From an uncultured Christensenella sp. (GTDB lineage: Bacteria > Bacillota > Clostridia > Christensenellales > Pumilibacteraceae), in the NCBI GenBank assembly GCA_910585955.1, contig CAJUGC010000001.1:124001-188000 (forward strand): 64,000 nt of DNA. The letters run 5' to 3'. Both the position numbers and the translations under genes were made by a program. This document shows positions 23,942-33,994 of this stretch, one piece after another. How positions within the stretch are numbered: position 1 is the stretch's first letter; every line of letters starts with the position of its first letter. Under the pieces are notes generated by a model, which saw only the letters and a list, made by a program, of their open reading frames with translations, ran no database searches and was not told the origin of the DNA.

Positions 23942-25225
23942 TTACCCTCCGATTTGGATTTTGAGATTGCCGAGCGCCGTTGCCTCTATGGGAAGTGCAA
24001 TTACTTTCTTTTGTGTCTCCGATTCGGTAAGTTCGTTTAAATATGTGTTTTTTGCGCCGCCGCCGACTATATACAGCTCGTCGTAGCGCTCGTCCGTATT
24101 GCGTTCGAGTTCGTCGATTGCCTCTTTATAGCTCCTTGCAAGGCTTCCGAAAGCGCAGTTAAAGTAGTCCGCAACGGTTGCGGGACGAGCGCCGAGCGCC
24201 TTATCGAACGCGCGCATCATGCTGTCGGGCGAAAGAAACGCGTCTGCGTTCACGTCGACTATTTCATTGAAATTACTTTCGCGCGCAAGACGGACTATCT
24301 CGTCGAACGGCATATTCGGGCACAGCTCGTCTTTGAGTCTGTTGACGACCCACATGCCCATGATGTTCTTCTGATAGCGTATATATCCTACTCCGCCCTC
24401 GTTCGAGTAGTTGGCTTTTCTGCTTTCTTCGTCCGTAATCGCGCGCGCCGATTTGACTCCCAAAAGCGACCAGGTGCCCGACGAAATATACGGACTGTTG
24501 CCCTTCATCGGTATGCCCTCGACGGCGCTTGCCGTGTCGTGCGAGGCGCAAAGGATGACGTCGAGATCGCCTCCCACTCTCTTTACTATATCGGGCTTAA
24601 GTCTTCCGACCTTGTTGCCGGGAAGGCGCGGCGGAGTCGGCAGACGAAATCCGAGCCGCGAGAAAATCTCCCTATCGTACTCGCCCGACGCAGACACAAG
24701 CCCCGTAGTAGTGGCGTTCGTATATTCGTGCGCTTTCACTCCCGTAAGCTTGTAGGTCAGCCATTCGGGGATCATGAGAAAGTCGCTTGCCTTTTCGAGC
24801 CGCCCGCTCTCCTTATCCGCAAAAAACTGATATATCGTATTGAACGGTTGGAACTGTATTCCCGTGCGCGAATACAGCTCGGCAAACGGGATAATCTCGT
24901 GCACCCTACCTATTGCCTTTTCCGTGCGTGTATCGCGATAGGCATAGCAAGGATAGATTTCCCTGTCTCCGTCCATTAAGACATAATCTACGCCCCAGGT
25001 GTCTATGGCAAGGCTCTTTATATCCGAATACTTATTCAGCGCCGCTCTTATCCCGTTTACGACATTTTCGAAAAGTTCGTCTATGTCCCAGATAAGATGA
25101 CCGTTTTCCTTTTTTACGCCGTTATGAAAGCGATAGACCTCATCGGTCTTTATTTCGCCGCCGTCCGAAATGCCGACTATGTGCCGACCGCTCGACGCGC
25201 CTATGTCAATTGCGAGATATTTCAT
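23942..25225 (-). CDS. rhaB: Rhamnulokinase (short C-terminus)
   Basis: 427 residues of the FGGY/ASKHA fold. N-terminal phosphate loop AIDIGASSGRH, substrate-side motif DTWGVDY, catalytic-base region and the second phosphate motif SSGTWSLLG, adenosine motif YIVGGGAKN, ending EATALGNLKIQIGG. Phosphorylates L-rhamnulose. Family members I know continue about 40-50 residues past the A-x-G-N motif, so this copy is truncated exactly where the rhaA ribosome site begins. All catalytic motifs remain, so it is probably active. Confidence 0.93.
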   Translation of the reverse strand: MKYLAIDIGASSGRHIVGISDGGEIKTDEVYRFHNGVKKENGHLIWDIDELFENVVNGIRAALNKYSDIKSLAIDTWGVDYVLMDGDREIYPCYAYRDTRTEKAIGRVHEIIPFAELYSRTGIQFQPFNTIYQFFADKESGRLEKASDFLMIPEWLTYKLTGVKAHEYTNATTTGLVSASGEYDREIFSRLGFRLPTPPRLPGNKVGRLKPDIVKRVGGDLDVILCASHDTASAVEGIPMKGNSPYISSGTWSLLGVKSARAITDEESRKANYSNEGGVGYIRYQKNIMGMWVVNRLKDELCPNMPFDEIVRLARESNFNEIVDVNADAFLSPDSMMRAFDKALGARPATVADYFNCAFGSLARSYKEAIDELERNTDERYDELYIVGGGAKNTYLNELTESETQKKVIALPIEATALGNLKIQIGG

Positions 25226-25264
25226 TTCGCTTTACTCTTTACTCCTCGGAATTTGTCTTGCCGA

Positions 25265-27811
25265 TTAAATCGCACATTCCAAAACGTGTCTACCGCTCGA
25301 AAGCGTTTGTCTTTTTCCGCTCGGAAGTACGGCATCGCACGCCGTCCCAACGGGTACTTTTATTTCGAGCGTAAGCTTCCCGTTTTCCGCTCTCCACTTG
25401 CTTGATATTTCGCCGTAAGGGGTGTCTACGCTCGCTTTTGCGTAGGAAAGTTCCCCTCCGACGATAGGCTCAATCTTAAAAGTCTTATAGCCTCCGCTTG
25501 TCGCCTCTATTCCCGCGATACGTCTGTATAAAAAGTCGCCGACCGAACCGAAGCCGTAGTGATTGAAGGATATCATTCCGCCCGTGCCGTCGTTGCCTAT
25601 CCTACAGACGCCGTCGGGGTCAAGCCCGTCCCAGCGCTCCCAAACCGTCGTCGCTCCCGCCTTGACCTCGTACAGCCAGGACGGACATTTTGTGTTGAGC
25701 AGCATTTTATACGCAACGTCCGTATGACCCGTGTCCGAAAGCGCGAACAGAATGTACGGCGTGCCGGGAAAGCCCGTGCCTATGCACCAGTCGTTCTTTT
25801 CTATGAGCTTAACAAGATTTTCCGCCGCCTTCGTCCTTTGCTCCTCGGGGAACATCTTAAAGTACAGCGGCAAAACGTACGCCGTCTGGAACTCGTTTTT
25901 AAGTTTGCCGCTACCGTCCGTCAAGATGCTCACATAAGCGTCACTCACCTTTGCGCTTAGCTTTCGGTATTTTTCCGCGTCCTTTCTATCTCCGAGAAGT
26001 TCGGCAATACGGGATAGAATACCGCTCGAAGCCGCAAGAGCCGCCGTCCCCGTCCATTTACAGCGAGCCTGCCACTGTCCCATTTTGGGAACGTCGGGCG
26101 CAACCCAATCGCCGAACTGCATGGCGGGAATATCGCTCCAGATATAGCGGTGCTTGCCCACGCCTATCCCCGCCCAAAAACGGCAGGCCTTGACGTACTT
26201 TTTCATCGTCGCATAGTTGTCCTTAAGGACGTTTATGTCGCCGTAAGCGTTGTAGAGCGCCCAGGGCACGAACACACACGCGTCGCCCCAAAACGCAACT
26301 GCTTTTTTCGGCATGGTCGCAGGGAAGCCGTAGCCCTGTACGGGAACGGTGTTAGGTATTCCGCCGCCGCGCGTCTGCTCGCTCCGAACGTCCCTCAGCC
26401 ACTTGTCGAGAAAGCGCGTCATATCGAAATTGAAGCACGCCGTCTGTGCGAAAATGGCAATATCTCCCGTCCAGCCCATGCGCTCGTCACGCTGCGGACA
26501 GTCCGTGGGTATATCGACGAAATTCGATTTGCTGCTCCAAAGTATGTTGCTCTGGAGTTTATTCAAAAGCTCGTTCGAGCACTCGAAACTTCCTATGCTC
26601 TCGATGTCGGAATAAAGAGCCACAGATTCAATTTCTATGTCGCTCTCGTCTGCGCCGCTCACGCCCGCATAGCGAAATCCCATATACGTCATTCTCGGCA
26701 TATACTCTTGCTCGCCGTCTCTGCAGATATATTCTATCTTGCATTTTGCCGAGCGCAGGAAAACCGTATTGAGTTCTCCGCTTTCCGTAAGCACTTCCGC
26801 GTGACGCACGGTTATCTGCTGTCCTTTCTTTCCCTTCACCTTAAAGCGCACTACGCCCGCAAGGTTCTGACCGAAGTCGTATATGATCTCTCCGCTCGGC
26901 GCGCGCGTGACCGAAATCGGCTTAAACACTTCGTGAGCGCGCACAAGCGAGCCGTAAGTCGCAAGCACGGCGGGCTTTATTTTCACTTTCTCGACGCCCA
27001 CGGCGTTCCAAACGATATTGCCCTCATCGACAGCAGCGTCGTAGACTTCTCCGTCGTAGAACTCGGCAAAGCGCAGGTTTCCGCCGCGTGTAACAAGCCA
27101 GCTTGCGTCCGTGCCGACGACCTCGCTCTTTCCGTCTGCATACTCTATGCGGATTTCGGCAAGCAGCGCCTGACGCGGTGCGGTGACGCGGTTCTTGCGC
27201 GTAAACACGAACGCGCCGACCGCCCAGCCGCCCGCGACGGTAACTCTCAGATCTCCGCTTTTTCCGAGCTGCTCGGTTATGTCGTAAACCTGATATTGCA
27301 AGCGGGTCTTGTAGGACGTAAAGCCGGGGGCAAAGAAATCCTCTCCCACCTTTTCGCCGCCGAGCGTTATCTCGTAAATTCCGAGCGCCGTGACGTACAT
27401 CTTTGCCGACTTTATTTCTCCGCTTTTTGCGATCTCTTTTTTAAAGAGAAGTGGCGCGGGCGACGTGCCCTTTTCGGTAAAGCGATAGCTCTTGTCGGTT
27501 ATCCACTTTGCCTGCCAAGGCGTATCCATTCTGCCCGTCTCGAACGAGAGCACGCTTTCCGCACTCTCTCCGCTCGAAATCACGGCTTGAACTTTCGCGT
27601 CGTATCGCGTAAACGGCTCGAGCGGCTTTCCGCCGTACGGCACCGCTATCTGCTCGCGCGTCTCCGTCTTCCAATCGCCGACGGACAAAACCGCACTTTC
27701 GAGCGTCGCGCCGTTTACATCGCTTTCCGCCGCAAAGGAAAAGCGCGGATTCTTTTCGTCGGTCACACAACCGTGACCGCAATTTTCGACTGTGAATTTA
27801 CGAATTTTCAT
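25265..27811 (-). CDS. GH78 alpha-L-rhamnosidase (cytoplasmic)
   Basis: 848 residues. N-terminal fibronectin-like and beta-sandwich domains (Bac_rhamnosid_N, GIYEITLGGEKVGEDFFAPG), then the concanavalin-like domain, then the (alpha/alpha)6 catalytic barrel with the signature DCPQRDERMGWTGD near 440 (catalytic acid Glu within). A beta-sandwich tail closes it. No signal peptide, so it should act on imported rhamnosides. It heads the operon with rhaBAD (39 bases to rhaB), which catabolise the released rhamnose. Start at 27811 has AAGGAG upstream. Confidence 0.96.
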   Translation of the reverse strand: MKIRKFTVENCGHGCVTDEKNPRFSFAAESDVNGATLESAVLSVGDWKTETREQIAVPYGGKPLEPFTRYDAKVQAVISSGESAESVLSFETGRMDTPWQAKWITDKSYRFTEKGTSPAPLLFKKEIAKSGEIKSAKMYVTALGIYEITLGGEKVGEDFFAPGFTSYKTRLQYQVYDITEQLGKSGDLRVTVAGGWAVGAFVFTRKNRVTAPRQALLAEIRIEYADGKSEVVGTDASWLVTRGGNLRFAEFYDGEVYDAAVDEGNIVWNAVGVEKVKIKPAVLATYGSLVRAHEVFKPISVTRAPSGEIIYDFGQNLAGVVRFKVKGKKGQQITVRHAEVLTESGELNTVFLRSAKCKIEYICRDGEQEYMPRMTYMGFRYAGVSGADESDIEIESVALYSDIESIGSFECSNELLNKLQSNILWSSKSNFVDIPTDCPQRDERMGWTGDIAIFAQTACFNFDMTRFLDKWLRDVRSEQTRGGGIPNTVPVQGYGFPATMPKKAVAFWGDACVFVPWALYNAYGDINVLKDNYATMKKYVKACRFWAGIGVGKHRYIWSDIPAMQFGDWVAPDVPKMGQWQARCKWTGTAALAASSGILSRIAELLGDRKDAEKYRKLSAKVSDAYVSILTDGSGKLKNEFQTAYVLPLYFKMFPEEQRTKAAENLVKLIEKNDWCIGTGFPGTPYILFALSDTGHTDVAYKMLLNTKCPSWLYEVKAGATTVWERWDGLDPDGVCRIGNDGTGGMISFNHYGFGSVGDFLYRRIAGIEATSGGYKTFKIEPIVGGELSYAKASVDTPYGEISSKWRAENGKLTLEIKVPVGTACDAVLPSGKRQTLSSGRHVLECAI

Positions 27812-27898
27812 TGTTTCTCCTTTACGGCTGTCTACTTTGTTGTTTTTTCCGAAACGCGATTATTCATTTCAAGATACCGCGCTAATCTTCCTTCGCGC

Positions 27899-27935
27899 TC
27901 TCTTTCCGCTTTTCGGCATTATATGCGGAAAGAGA
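27899..27935 (-). terminator. Hairpin after GH3 copy 2
   Basis: Perfect 11-bp stem TCTCTTTCCGC/GCGGAAAGAGA, 26 bases past the GH3 stop. No clear T tract follows, so it could be a processing or attenuation hairpin. Confidence 0.4.
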
Positions 27936-27961
27936 AGCCGATAAGGAGAATGTAATAGGCC

Positions 27962-30900
27962 TTACTGTTTTTCTTTCTTCGCTCTCACTTCGGACAACGC
28001 GAACATTACAATCGAAGCCGCGCACAGCGCTGCAAACAACACCGTGAAGAACACTATAAGCGCCTTCCACCAGACGACTACGGGCTGAAGTCTCGTGAGG
28101 TTCGAATAGCCGTCCATAGCCGCGCTGTAGTTCGCAACCGTATACAGCAGTCTGTGCATCGCCTGTCTGAGCTTTGTGTTGAAGGTGTTGCTTCTCTGCA
28201 TATCCGCACTGAAGCCGCTCATCGTGCCCTTGTCGAGGAAGCAGTCCGTACCGTTCATGAAGCCGTCGTCGTATACCATGAAGAGCTTGCCGTTCGAGCC
28301 TGCCATATCCGTCAGGGTATAGCCGTCGAACGCCCACTCGCCGCGAAGGATGTGCTCCATAAGATCGTCGCTCGCACTCGTCCAAAGTCCGCCCGCGCGG
28401 TTGAACGAGGTCATGAGAGAATGGGCGTTGCCCATGTCGGCGCGGCATGCATACTCCCACGGAAGCAGATATATCTCGCGCGCGGCCTGCTCGCTCATCC
28501 AAATGCTTATGCCGTTACGGTTGGATTCCTCGTCGTTGAAGATGAAGTGCTTGGGGCAAGCCACGACATACTGCGCCTGCATTTCCTGAATTTCTTCGAG
28601 AGCCGCAATGCCCGAAAGATAAGGATCCTCGGAGAAGTACTCCGCCGCTCTGCCGCCGAATGCGACGCGGTGGATATTAAGACCCGGCGCATAAAGCCCG
28701 TGAAGGTTCTTTTGCGTAGCGTCGTGTCCGCTTCTCGCATCGGCGGCGATCGCCTCACCCACAAGCCTATATGTACGCACGCTGAACGACGAAGCAATGA
28801 CGCCCTCGCTGGACATCGAAGAATATCCCTCCTCGGTGTTGCTGACGCCGTAAGGACCGTCGTCCTCGTCGGTCATGGGCTTTGCGACGCTCGCAAGCGC
28901 GGGAGTGAATCCGTAGCAATTCGTAAGCGTAATGAACATATCGCTCTGCGAGATCTTGTCGAGGAGCTTGTTCCACTCGTCGTCGTCGTACTTAAGTCCC
29001 GCCATCATCGCGAGAGTGAGGTCGGAACTTGCGTCGCCGAACTTAGGCATGGTTGCATTCTCTTCCTCTACTATTGTCTTATGACTCGTGATGTCGTACT
29101 TTTCCTCCACCTTGTTGGTGAGCGCAAGCGTCGTCTTCTCGCTCGGAAGCGTGCCGAGCCAATCTCTGCGCGAGACGTACACGACGTCGCCGTCGTCCTC
29201 TTCGGTGTTGGTTACGCCCGCAAAGCGGTTGGGATCCATAAAGTCGAGCCTGTTTACGATCTCTGTTCCGACAGCCGTTTCAGAAAGGGTATTCGGCGTA
29301 TCGTGTGCGCGTGCCGACGACTTCGAGAATATTTCGTCGTCCACGGCGCTGTTATCGAGTATGCAAGCCGCCATGGAAGCGTCGCCCGCTTCGTCCATGC
29401 CGCTCGCCACGTCATATCCCTTAAGCGCAAGTATGTTGTTTACCGCCTCATGCGAATTTCTCGCCGCCGTGAGGTAGTACTTTCCGCTGTCGAGAATGTA
29501 CGTTCCCGCATTCTCCGCATCGTACGAGCGAAGCTGTTCGAACATGACGCGCATATACCGCATATCTTCCTTGTCCGAGAGGGTCGCCGTAAGCGTCTGT
29601 TCGCTTGCGCCCTCCGTGCTTCCCTCGGGATACAATATATCGGTCTTTCCGAAACCTACGAGCTCGACGGACGGCTTTTCTATGCCGAACGCACGGGCAT
29701 AATATCCGTACGGTTTCTGAAGATAGAGCTGCACCACTTCCTTGCCCGCGAATGCGCCCGTGTTTTTCACCTTTACGGAGACATTGTATGCCGTGACCGT
29801 GTCGCCGCTTTTGACCTCTTCCACTTTGAAATCGCTGTAGGCAAAACTTGTGTAGGACAAGCCGTGACCGAAAGGATAGGCGACTGCGCGCGAATAGTCG
29901 AACTCGCCCACTCCCGCGGTTTTCATAACGTAGTCTTCATAGCGAGTCTCGTAGTAGCGATAGCCGACATATACGCCCTCGACGTAAACGCCGTAAAACT
30001 GCTGGGAGCTGTTTAGCCCCATGTCGGAAGCGTTTGCATACATTGAGGAGAAGCCTTCGTTCACCTGCCAATACATTGCCGCGGGATTAGAGAAATTATC
30101 GTTTAAGATTATGTCCGAAAGTCCGCCGGACGGGTTTACTTTGCCGACGAGAGCTTTGGCGACCGCCTTCATGCCCGTAGCGCCGGGAAGTCCTATCCAC
30201 ATCGCGGCATCGACCCCGTAAACTTCGTTATTCAAAAAATCACACTGAAGAGTCACTGCCGAGTTTATGAGCACGATTATCTTCGAGATGTCACCCGCAC
30301 GCTTGAGCTGTCCGAGCCCCTCGAGTATCGAATATTCCTCCGCCGTAAGCGAAAGATAGCTTCCGTCTATGCCGTCGCTTCCCGTATAGGAGATGTCCTG
30401 ACCTTCGCCGCTCTCACGGGTTATGACTGCAATCACGGCGTCGCCGCTCTCGCGGTATTCGTCTACAAGATTAGCCGAGGTGTAAGCGCTCCAAGCTGGC
30501 TCGTTCATGACGAACGTGTCGCCGCTTCTGCCGCGGTTTGTTTTGCCCGCGCCCGTGGAAAGGAAACCGTATATAGTCTCGTTTACCTTAAGCTCGGTTT
30601 CCTCCTCGATAGCGCGTTTAAGATCGTAAAACGCGCCCGTGCTTTCGCCGCTGCGGCGTACGCCCGGTCCGTGGGTCGCATAGAAGATCTTTGCCGAGCC
30701 CGAAAGAGCAAACGACACGTTCGAGCCGTCCGCAAGCGGAAGAGCGGCGTTGTCGTTTTTGAGAAGCACTATCCCTTCGCCCTCTACTTCGTCGTTTACG
30801 GCGCGATAGTACTCTTCTATGTTCTCCGCGTTTTTAAGCGCGGGACGGTTTATTTCCTTGAGCTCCTCGCCCGGCTTTAATTCGACCGTAGTCTCCTTGT

Positions 30901-31045
30901 AGTCCGCCGTGCCGAGGAAAGTATGTATCTCGTTGTTGAACGGCACGATCGCGACGTTCGCAACGCACATGACCATCAGAAGTCCCGCAAATACGACGGC
31001 GAGTACTTCCCACAATCTTTTATGTTCGAATAGTTTTTGCAACAT
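27962..31045 (-). CDS. Membrane-anchored, circularly permuted GH3 glycosidase (copy 2)
   Basis: 1,027 residues. N-terminal membrane helix (~13-33). The alpha/beta sandwich has the probable acid/base in GEGQD (~212) and NPSGGLSDI (~305). The fibronectin-III-like part begins YPFGHGLSYTSF (~392). The linker has VSRRDWLGTLP. The barrel carries EYFSEDPYLSG (~804), KHFIFNDEESNRNG (~835), TSFNRAGG (~880) and nucleophile region GYTLTDMAGSN (~912). A membrane helix (~997-1020) precedes a basic tail. Both ends anchored suggests the whole enzyme is held on the outer face. It follows a small membrane protein by one base (TAA-A-ATG), which in turn follows an InlB/CBM lipoprotein. Confidence 0.9.
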   Translation of the reverse strand: MLQKLFEHKRLWEVLAVVFAGLLMVMCVANVAIVPFNNEIHTFLGTADYKETTVELKPGEELKEINRPALKNAENIEEYYRAVNDEVEGEGIVLLKNDNAALPLADGSNVSFALSGSAKIFYATHGPGVRRSGESTGAFYDLKRAIEEETELKVNETIYGFLSTGAGKTNRGRSGDTFVMNEPAWSAYTSANLVDEYRESGDAVIAVITRESGEGQDISYTGSDGIDGSYLSLTAEEYSILEGLGQLKRAGDISKIIVLINSAVTLQCDFLNNEVYGVDAAMWIGLPGATGMKAVAKALVGKVNPSGGLSDIILNDNFSNPAAMYWQVNEGFSSMYANASDMGLNSSQQFYGVYVEGVYVGYRYYETRYEDYVMKTAGVGEFDYSRAVAYPFGHGLSYTSFAYSDFKVEEVKSGDTVTAYNVSVKVKNTGAFAGKEVVQLYLQKPYGYYARAFGIEKPSVELVGFGKTDILYPEGSTEGASEQTLTATLSDKEDMRYMRVMFEQLRSYDAENAGTYILDSGKYYLTAARNSHEAVNNILALKGYDVASGMDEAGDASMAACILDNSAVDDEIFSKSSARAHDTPNTLSETAVGTEIVNRLDFMDPNRFAGVTNTEEDDGDVVYVSRRDWLGTLPSEKTTLALTNKVEEKYDITSHKTIVEEENATMPKFGDASSDLTLAMMAGLKYDDDEWNKLLDKISQSDMFITLTNCYGFTPALASVAKPMTDEDDGPYGVSNTEEGYSSMSSEGVIASSFSVRTYRLVGEAIAADARSGHDATQKNLHGLYAPGLNIHRVAFGGRAAEYFSEDPYLSGIAALEEIQEMQAQYVVACPKHFIFNDEESNRNGISIWMSEQAAREIYLLPWEYACRADMGNAHSLMTSFNRAGGLWTSASDDLMEHILRGEWAFDGYTLTDMAGSNGKLFMVYDDGFMNGTDCFLDKGTMSGFSADMQRSNTFNTKLRQAMHRLLYTVANYSAAMDGYSNLTRLQPVVVWWKALIVFFTVLFAALCAASIVMFALSEVRAKKEKQ

Positions 31046-31046
31046 T

Positions 31047-31586
31047 TTATTTTACCTCCTCGCCTGCGCTTTCTGCCGAAGGAACAAGCTTCTCGCTTCT
31101 TTCCTCTCTATAGATCGAAACCTGCCCTACGATGCCTGCGGCAAGCGCGCACCACATCGAGACGAACGCAAATATCAGAGCCGTGAAGTAACAGGCCGAC
31201 AGCGTCGGATCGACGGGGTCGCCGACCGTACCCGAAACTATCGGGTAGAGAATGGTTCCGAGCAGCGAGTATTCGTCGAGTATCTGCATCAAAAATCCCA
31301 GTATAAGAAACAGGAACGCCGCAAACGCCGCGAAACGTCTGTAAGAGCCTATTTTCTTTACAAGAGCATTGTCCGTAAAGTACTCGGCAACTCCCGCACC
31401 CAAAGCGAGCGCGCCGAAAACTACCGCAAGCGCATCCCATGCAACAACGGCTTTGGAAACCGCTCCGCCGTTGAACTCCGACGCACAGCCCGCCGCATAC
31501 AATATAAGCGCGGTCAATGAGAGCAAAAACGCAAGCGCCGTCAGATAGAAATCGACCCGAATATAAAACGGTTTATTCTTTTTCAT
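31047..31586 (-). CDS. Four-helix membrane protein paired with GH3 copy 2
   Basis: 179 residues from the ATG at 31586 (GGAGG 5 bases upstream). Four hydrophobic segments (about 11-35, 50-72, 88-112, 130-160) with short loops; I do not recognise the family. Its stop lies one base before the GH3 start, so it is probably translated with that enzyme and may help its membrane placement or assembly. The conclusion rests on gene order only. Confidence 0.8.
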   Translation of the reverse strand: MKKNKPFYIRVDFYLTALAFLLSLTALILYAAGCASEFNGGAVSKAVVAWDALAVVFGALALGAGVAEYFTDNALVKKIGSYRRFAAFAAFLFLILGFLMQILDEYSLLGTILYPIVSGTVGDPVDPTLSACYFTALIFAFVSMWCALAAGIVGQVSIYREERSEKLVPSAESAGEEVK

Positions 31587-31665
31587 TTTGTCCTCCATTT
31601 TATTTCGGAATCCGCTCGCCCGCAAGCAGACTTACGAGCAAGCAAACTCCCGAAGCCAACTGCTT

Positions 31666-33816
31666 TTAATTTCCCAAGTTCACGCCGGGAAGCGTGTCGA
31701 AGCCGTAATCGTTCTGCGTGATACCCGTAGAAGCATATATGTACATACAGTCGATCATCGGAGCTTCGGCATGGAACGTACCGCCGTGATTATTGTTGTT
31801 GTCGACAAGAAGCACTATCTTGTTCACACCCTTATTAAGATGAAGTTTGACGGCTATCTCCATATTTTCGAAAGGCGTCTTTCTGTTCGAAAGGTCCTCT
31901 TTCTCGACAAGGTTTGCCATCGGTATAAGAAGTCCGCCGTAAGAAAGCCTGTCGTCCGAATTCGTGCTGTTGACGATTATCTTGAACTCCTCGTCCGTGA
32001 GATAATTATACTTCTTGCCGTCTTTTTCACGCGTATTCATGAACTCGTAAGATTCGCTGGAAACTCTCAGCACCATAACTGCGTCCGTCACTTCCTCGTC
32101 CACGGTGAACTCGAATTCGAGGAACGCGCCGTTGTAGTAAAGCTCGCGCACGAACATACCGCCGCTTACGAAGCTGTCGCCCTTGCCCGTACCGTCGCCT
32201 ATGAACTTCTCGCCGTAGATCATTTGCTCCTCAAAAGAGTTCGTCGAAGTTCCCTGTCCTCTCTTTTCAGTGAAGTCGACCTTCTCGGCTTCGAGCGTAT
32301 AGCCTTTAAGCATCTTTCCGTAAACGGCAACGTCGTCCGTGAGTGTCGCGTTCATGTTGAACTCTTTGGTAAACGCTTCGTCTTCGAACCAGCCTACGAA
32401 CATCCAGCCTTCGACCTTCGGAGCTTCGGGAGCCGCGGAAGCCGCCGTGCCGAGCGCTTCTACGGACACGCTTGCATGGACAATGTTGCCTCCGTCCGTC
32501 TTATAGTTGTATGTGACAGTAACCGATCCGCCCGCCTGCGAATTGTCTATCCAACGCGCGTAAAGCGTAAGGTTGCCCGTAACAGGCATATCGAAAGTGA
32601 ACTGCGTCGTGCCCGCAGCTTCTCTGTACCAGCCGACCAAGCGATAGCCCGCACGCGTCGGCTTTTCGGGTTCCGTTGCCTGCTTGCCGTATTTTACGGT
32701 CTGCGTTTCGGGCGCGGCGGGCGCTCCGTCATAGTTGAGATCGAACTTGACTTCATAGCTTTCGAGCTCCCACTTCGCATAGACGGTCATGTCGTCGCCG
32801 ATAGAAGTAAGATCCACCTCTCGTGCGTCGGACGGCTCGCCCGTTTCCGCGTCGACCGCTCTGTTATACCAACCGATGAACTTATGTCCCTCGTATGTTA
32901 CGTTCGAAATAATGTTTGCCGCAATTGTTTCGGCAGACGTGCCGCGTTTTACCGTATACTGAACTTTGCCGCGGCTGATTGTGCCGTCACCGAAATCGGC
33001 TTCCGTATTAAGCGTCGCGCCGTTTACGTTGAACGTGACGACATACTCGCTTCTGAGCCAATGCGCATACAGCGTCGTCGCCTCAGTCACGGGAGAAGAG
33101 AAATCGTACTGCGTTCCTCCCACGCGTCCCGTGAACCAACCGCCGAATTCGTTCATCGCACGCACGGGATCCGCGGGCTTTGCAACTGCCGTACCGAGTT
33201 TTACGACGGTTTTCGTCGGTGCGGGCGCACCCGCAAAGTTTGCGTCGAACTCGACGGTCGTCTTGTCCGCCGTCCAGCCCGCATATAAAATTATGTCATC
33301 GTTTACGCTTTGAGTGAAATCGTAGGCGTTTTTGCAATCGCCGTCCGTATACCACCCGTTGAAAGCGTACATTTCGTTATCGTCGAATTTGGGGTTTTCG
33401 GGTCTTTCGAGCTGCGCGCCTTTATTCACCGAAACGATTTTGTCCTGCGTGCGTAAATTCATATATTTGAACGTCACGAGGCTGACCGAATCGTTCCTCT
33501 CCCACTTGGCAAATACGGTCGTATCCTTTACGACGGGCTTTGTCGCGTCGAACTCGACGGACGCGTTTTCGCCGTATTCGGTGTACCAACCCTTAAATAT
33601 ATAGCCGGTTCGGGAAGGCTCGGCGGGAAGAGCTGTCGTCTTGCCGCTTTCGACCTCGACTTTCGTCACGGTCCCGTCATAATTGTTGTTGAACCTGACG
33701 GTGTATGTGGCTATGTTTTCCTGTCCCTGTGTAGGCGTACAAGCGGCAAAAAGCGAGCCGAACGCCAAAACGAGAGAAAGAAGCGCCACTGTTACTAGAT
33801 GTTTTTTCTTCATCAT
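31666..33816 (-). CDS. Lipoprotein with six InlB B-repeats and a CBM-like C-terminus
   Basis: 716 residues. Lipobox FAAC at the signal end. Six Listeria-Bacteroides (InlB B-type) repeats fill ~37-500, each with a G-W-Y/F core (FKGWYTE, FNGWYTD, FGGWFTG, FIGWYNR, LVGWYRE, FVGWFED) and a closing Y/F-A-x-W. The last ~200 residues (YTLEAEKVDFTEKRG ... GGMFVREL ... GVNKIVLLVDNNN ... PMIDCMYIY) look like a CBM6/CBM35-type beta-sandwich. A lipid-anchored sugar-binding protein on a spacer of repeats is the best reading. It precedes a membrane protein and GH3 copy 2; a similar pair occurs at the right edge. Confidence 0.88.
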   Translation of the reverse strand: MMKKKHLVTVALLSLVLAFGSLFAACTPTQGQENIATYTVRFNNNYDGTVTKVEVESGKTTALPAEPSRTGYIFKGWYTEYGENASVEFDATKPVVKDTTVFAKWERNDSVSLVTFKYMNLRTQDKIVSVNKGAQLERPENPKFDDNEMYAFNGWYTDGDCKNAYDFTQSVNDDIILYAGWTADKTTVEFDANFAGAPAPTKTVVKLGTAVAKPADPVRAMNEFGGWFTGRVGGTQYDFSSPVTEATTLYAHWLRSEYVVTFNVNGATLNTEADFGDGTISRGKVQYTVKRGTSAETIAANIISNVTYEGHKFIGWYNRAVDAETGEPSDAREVDLTSIGDDMTVYAKWELESYEVKFDLNYDGAPAAPETQTVKYGKQATEPEKPTRAGYRLVGWYREAAGTTQFTFDMPVTGNLTLYARWIDNSQAGGSVTVTYNYKTDGGNIVHASVSVEALGTAASAAPEAPKVEGWMFVGWFEDEAFTKEFNMNATLTDDVAVYGKMLKGYTLEAEKVDFTEKRGQGTSTNSFEEQMIYGEKFIGDGTGKGDSFVSGGMFVRELYYNGAFLEFEFTVDEEVTDAVMVLRVSSESYEFMNTREKDGKKYNYLTDEEFKIIVNSTNSDDRLSYGGLLIPMANLVEKEDLSNRKTPFENMEIAVKLHLNKGVNKIVLLVDNNNNHGGTFHAEAPMIDCMYIYASTGITQNDYGFDTLPGVNLGN

Positions 33817-33896
33817 ACACTCTCCTTGCTTATACCGACCGAACGCTCGATCGCTGCTTTCATCATCGAATATCCATTCGAATGTTATCCCGAAAA

Positions 33897-33946
33897 AATA
33901 TTCTCCGACCCGATTCTATCTTCTGTCCTCGAGCCGGAGAAATATT
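33897..33946 (-). terminator. Terminator after GH3 copy 3
   Basis: Stem AATATTCTCCG/CGGAGAA-ATATT (one bulge), followed on the minus strand by TTTTTT, about 50 bases past the GH3 stop. A smaller GCTC-GAAA-GAGC hairpin lies closer to the stop. Confidence 0.65.
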
Positions 33947-33994
33947 CTGCGGGTTTAAAATCTTGCTCTTTCGAGCTTTTTAATTACCTATCGT

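Noticed and set aside
28154..30016. A 620-codon plus-strand frame opposite GH3 copy 2
   Set aside because: Shadow of the GH3; sequence has the same low-complexity antisense look.
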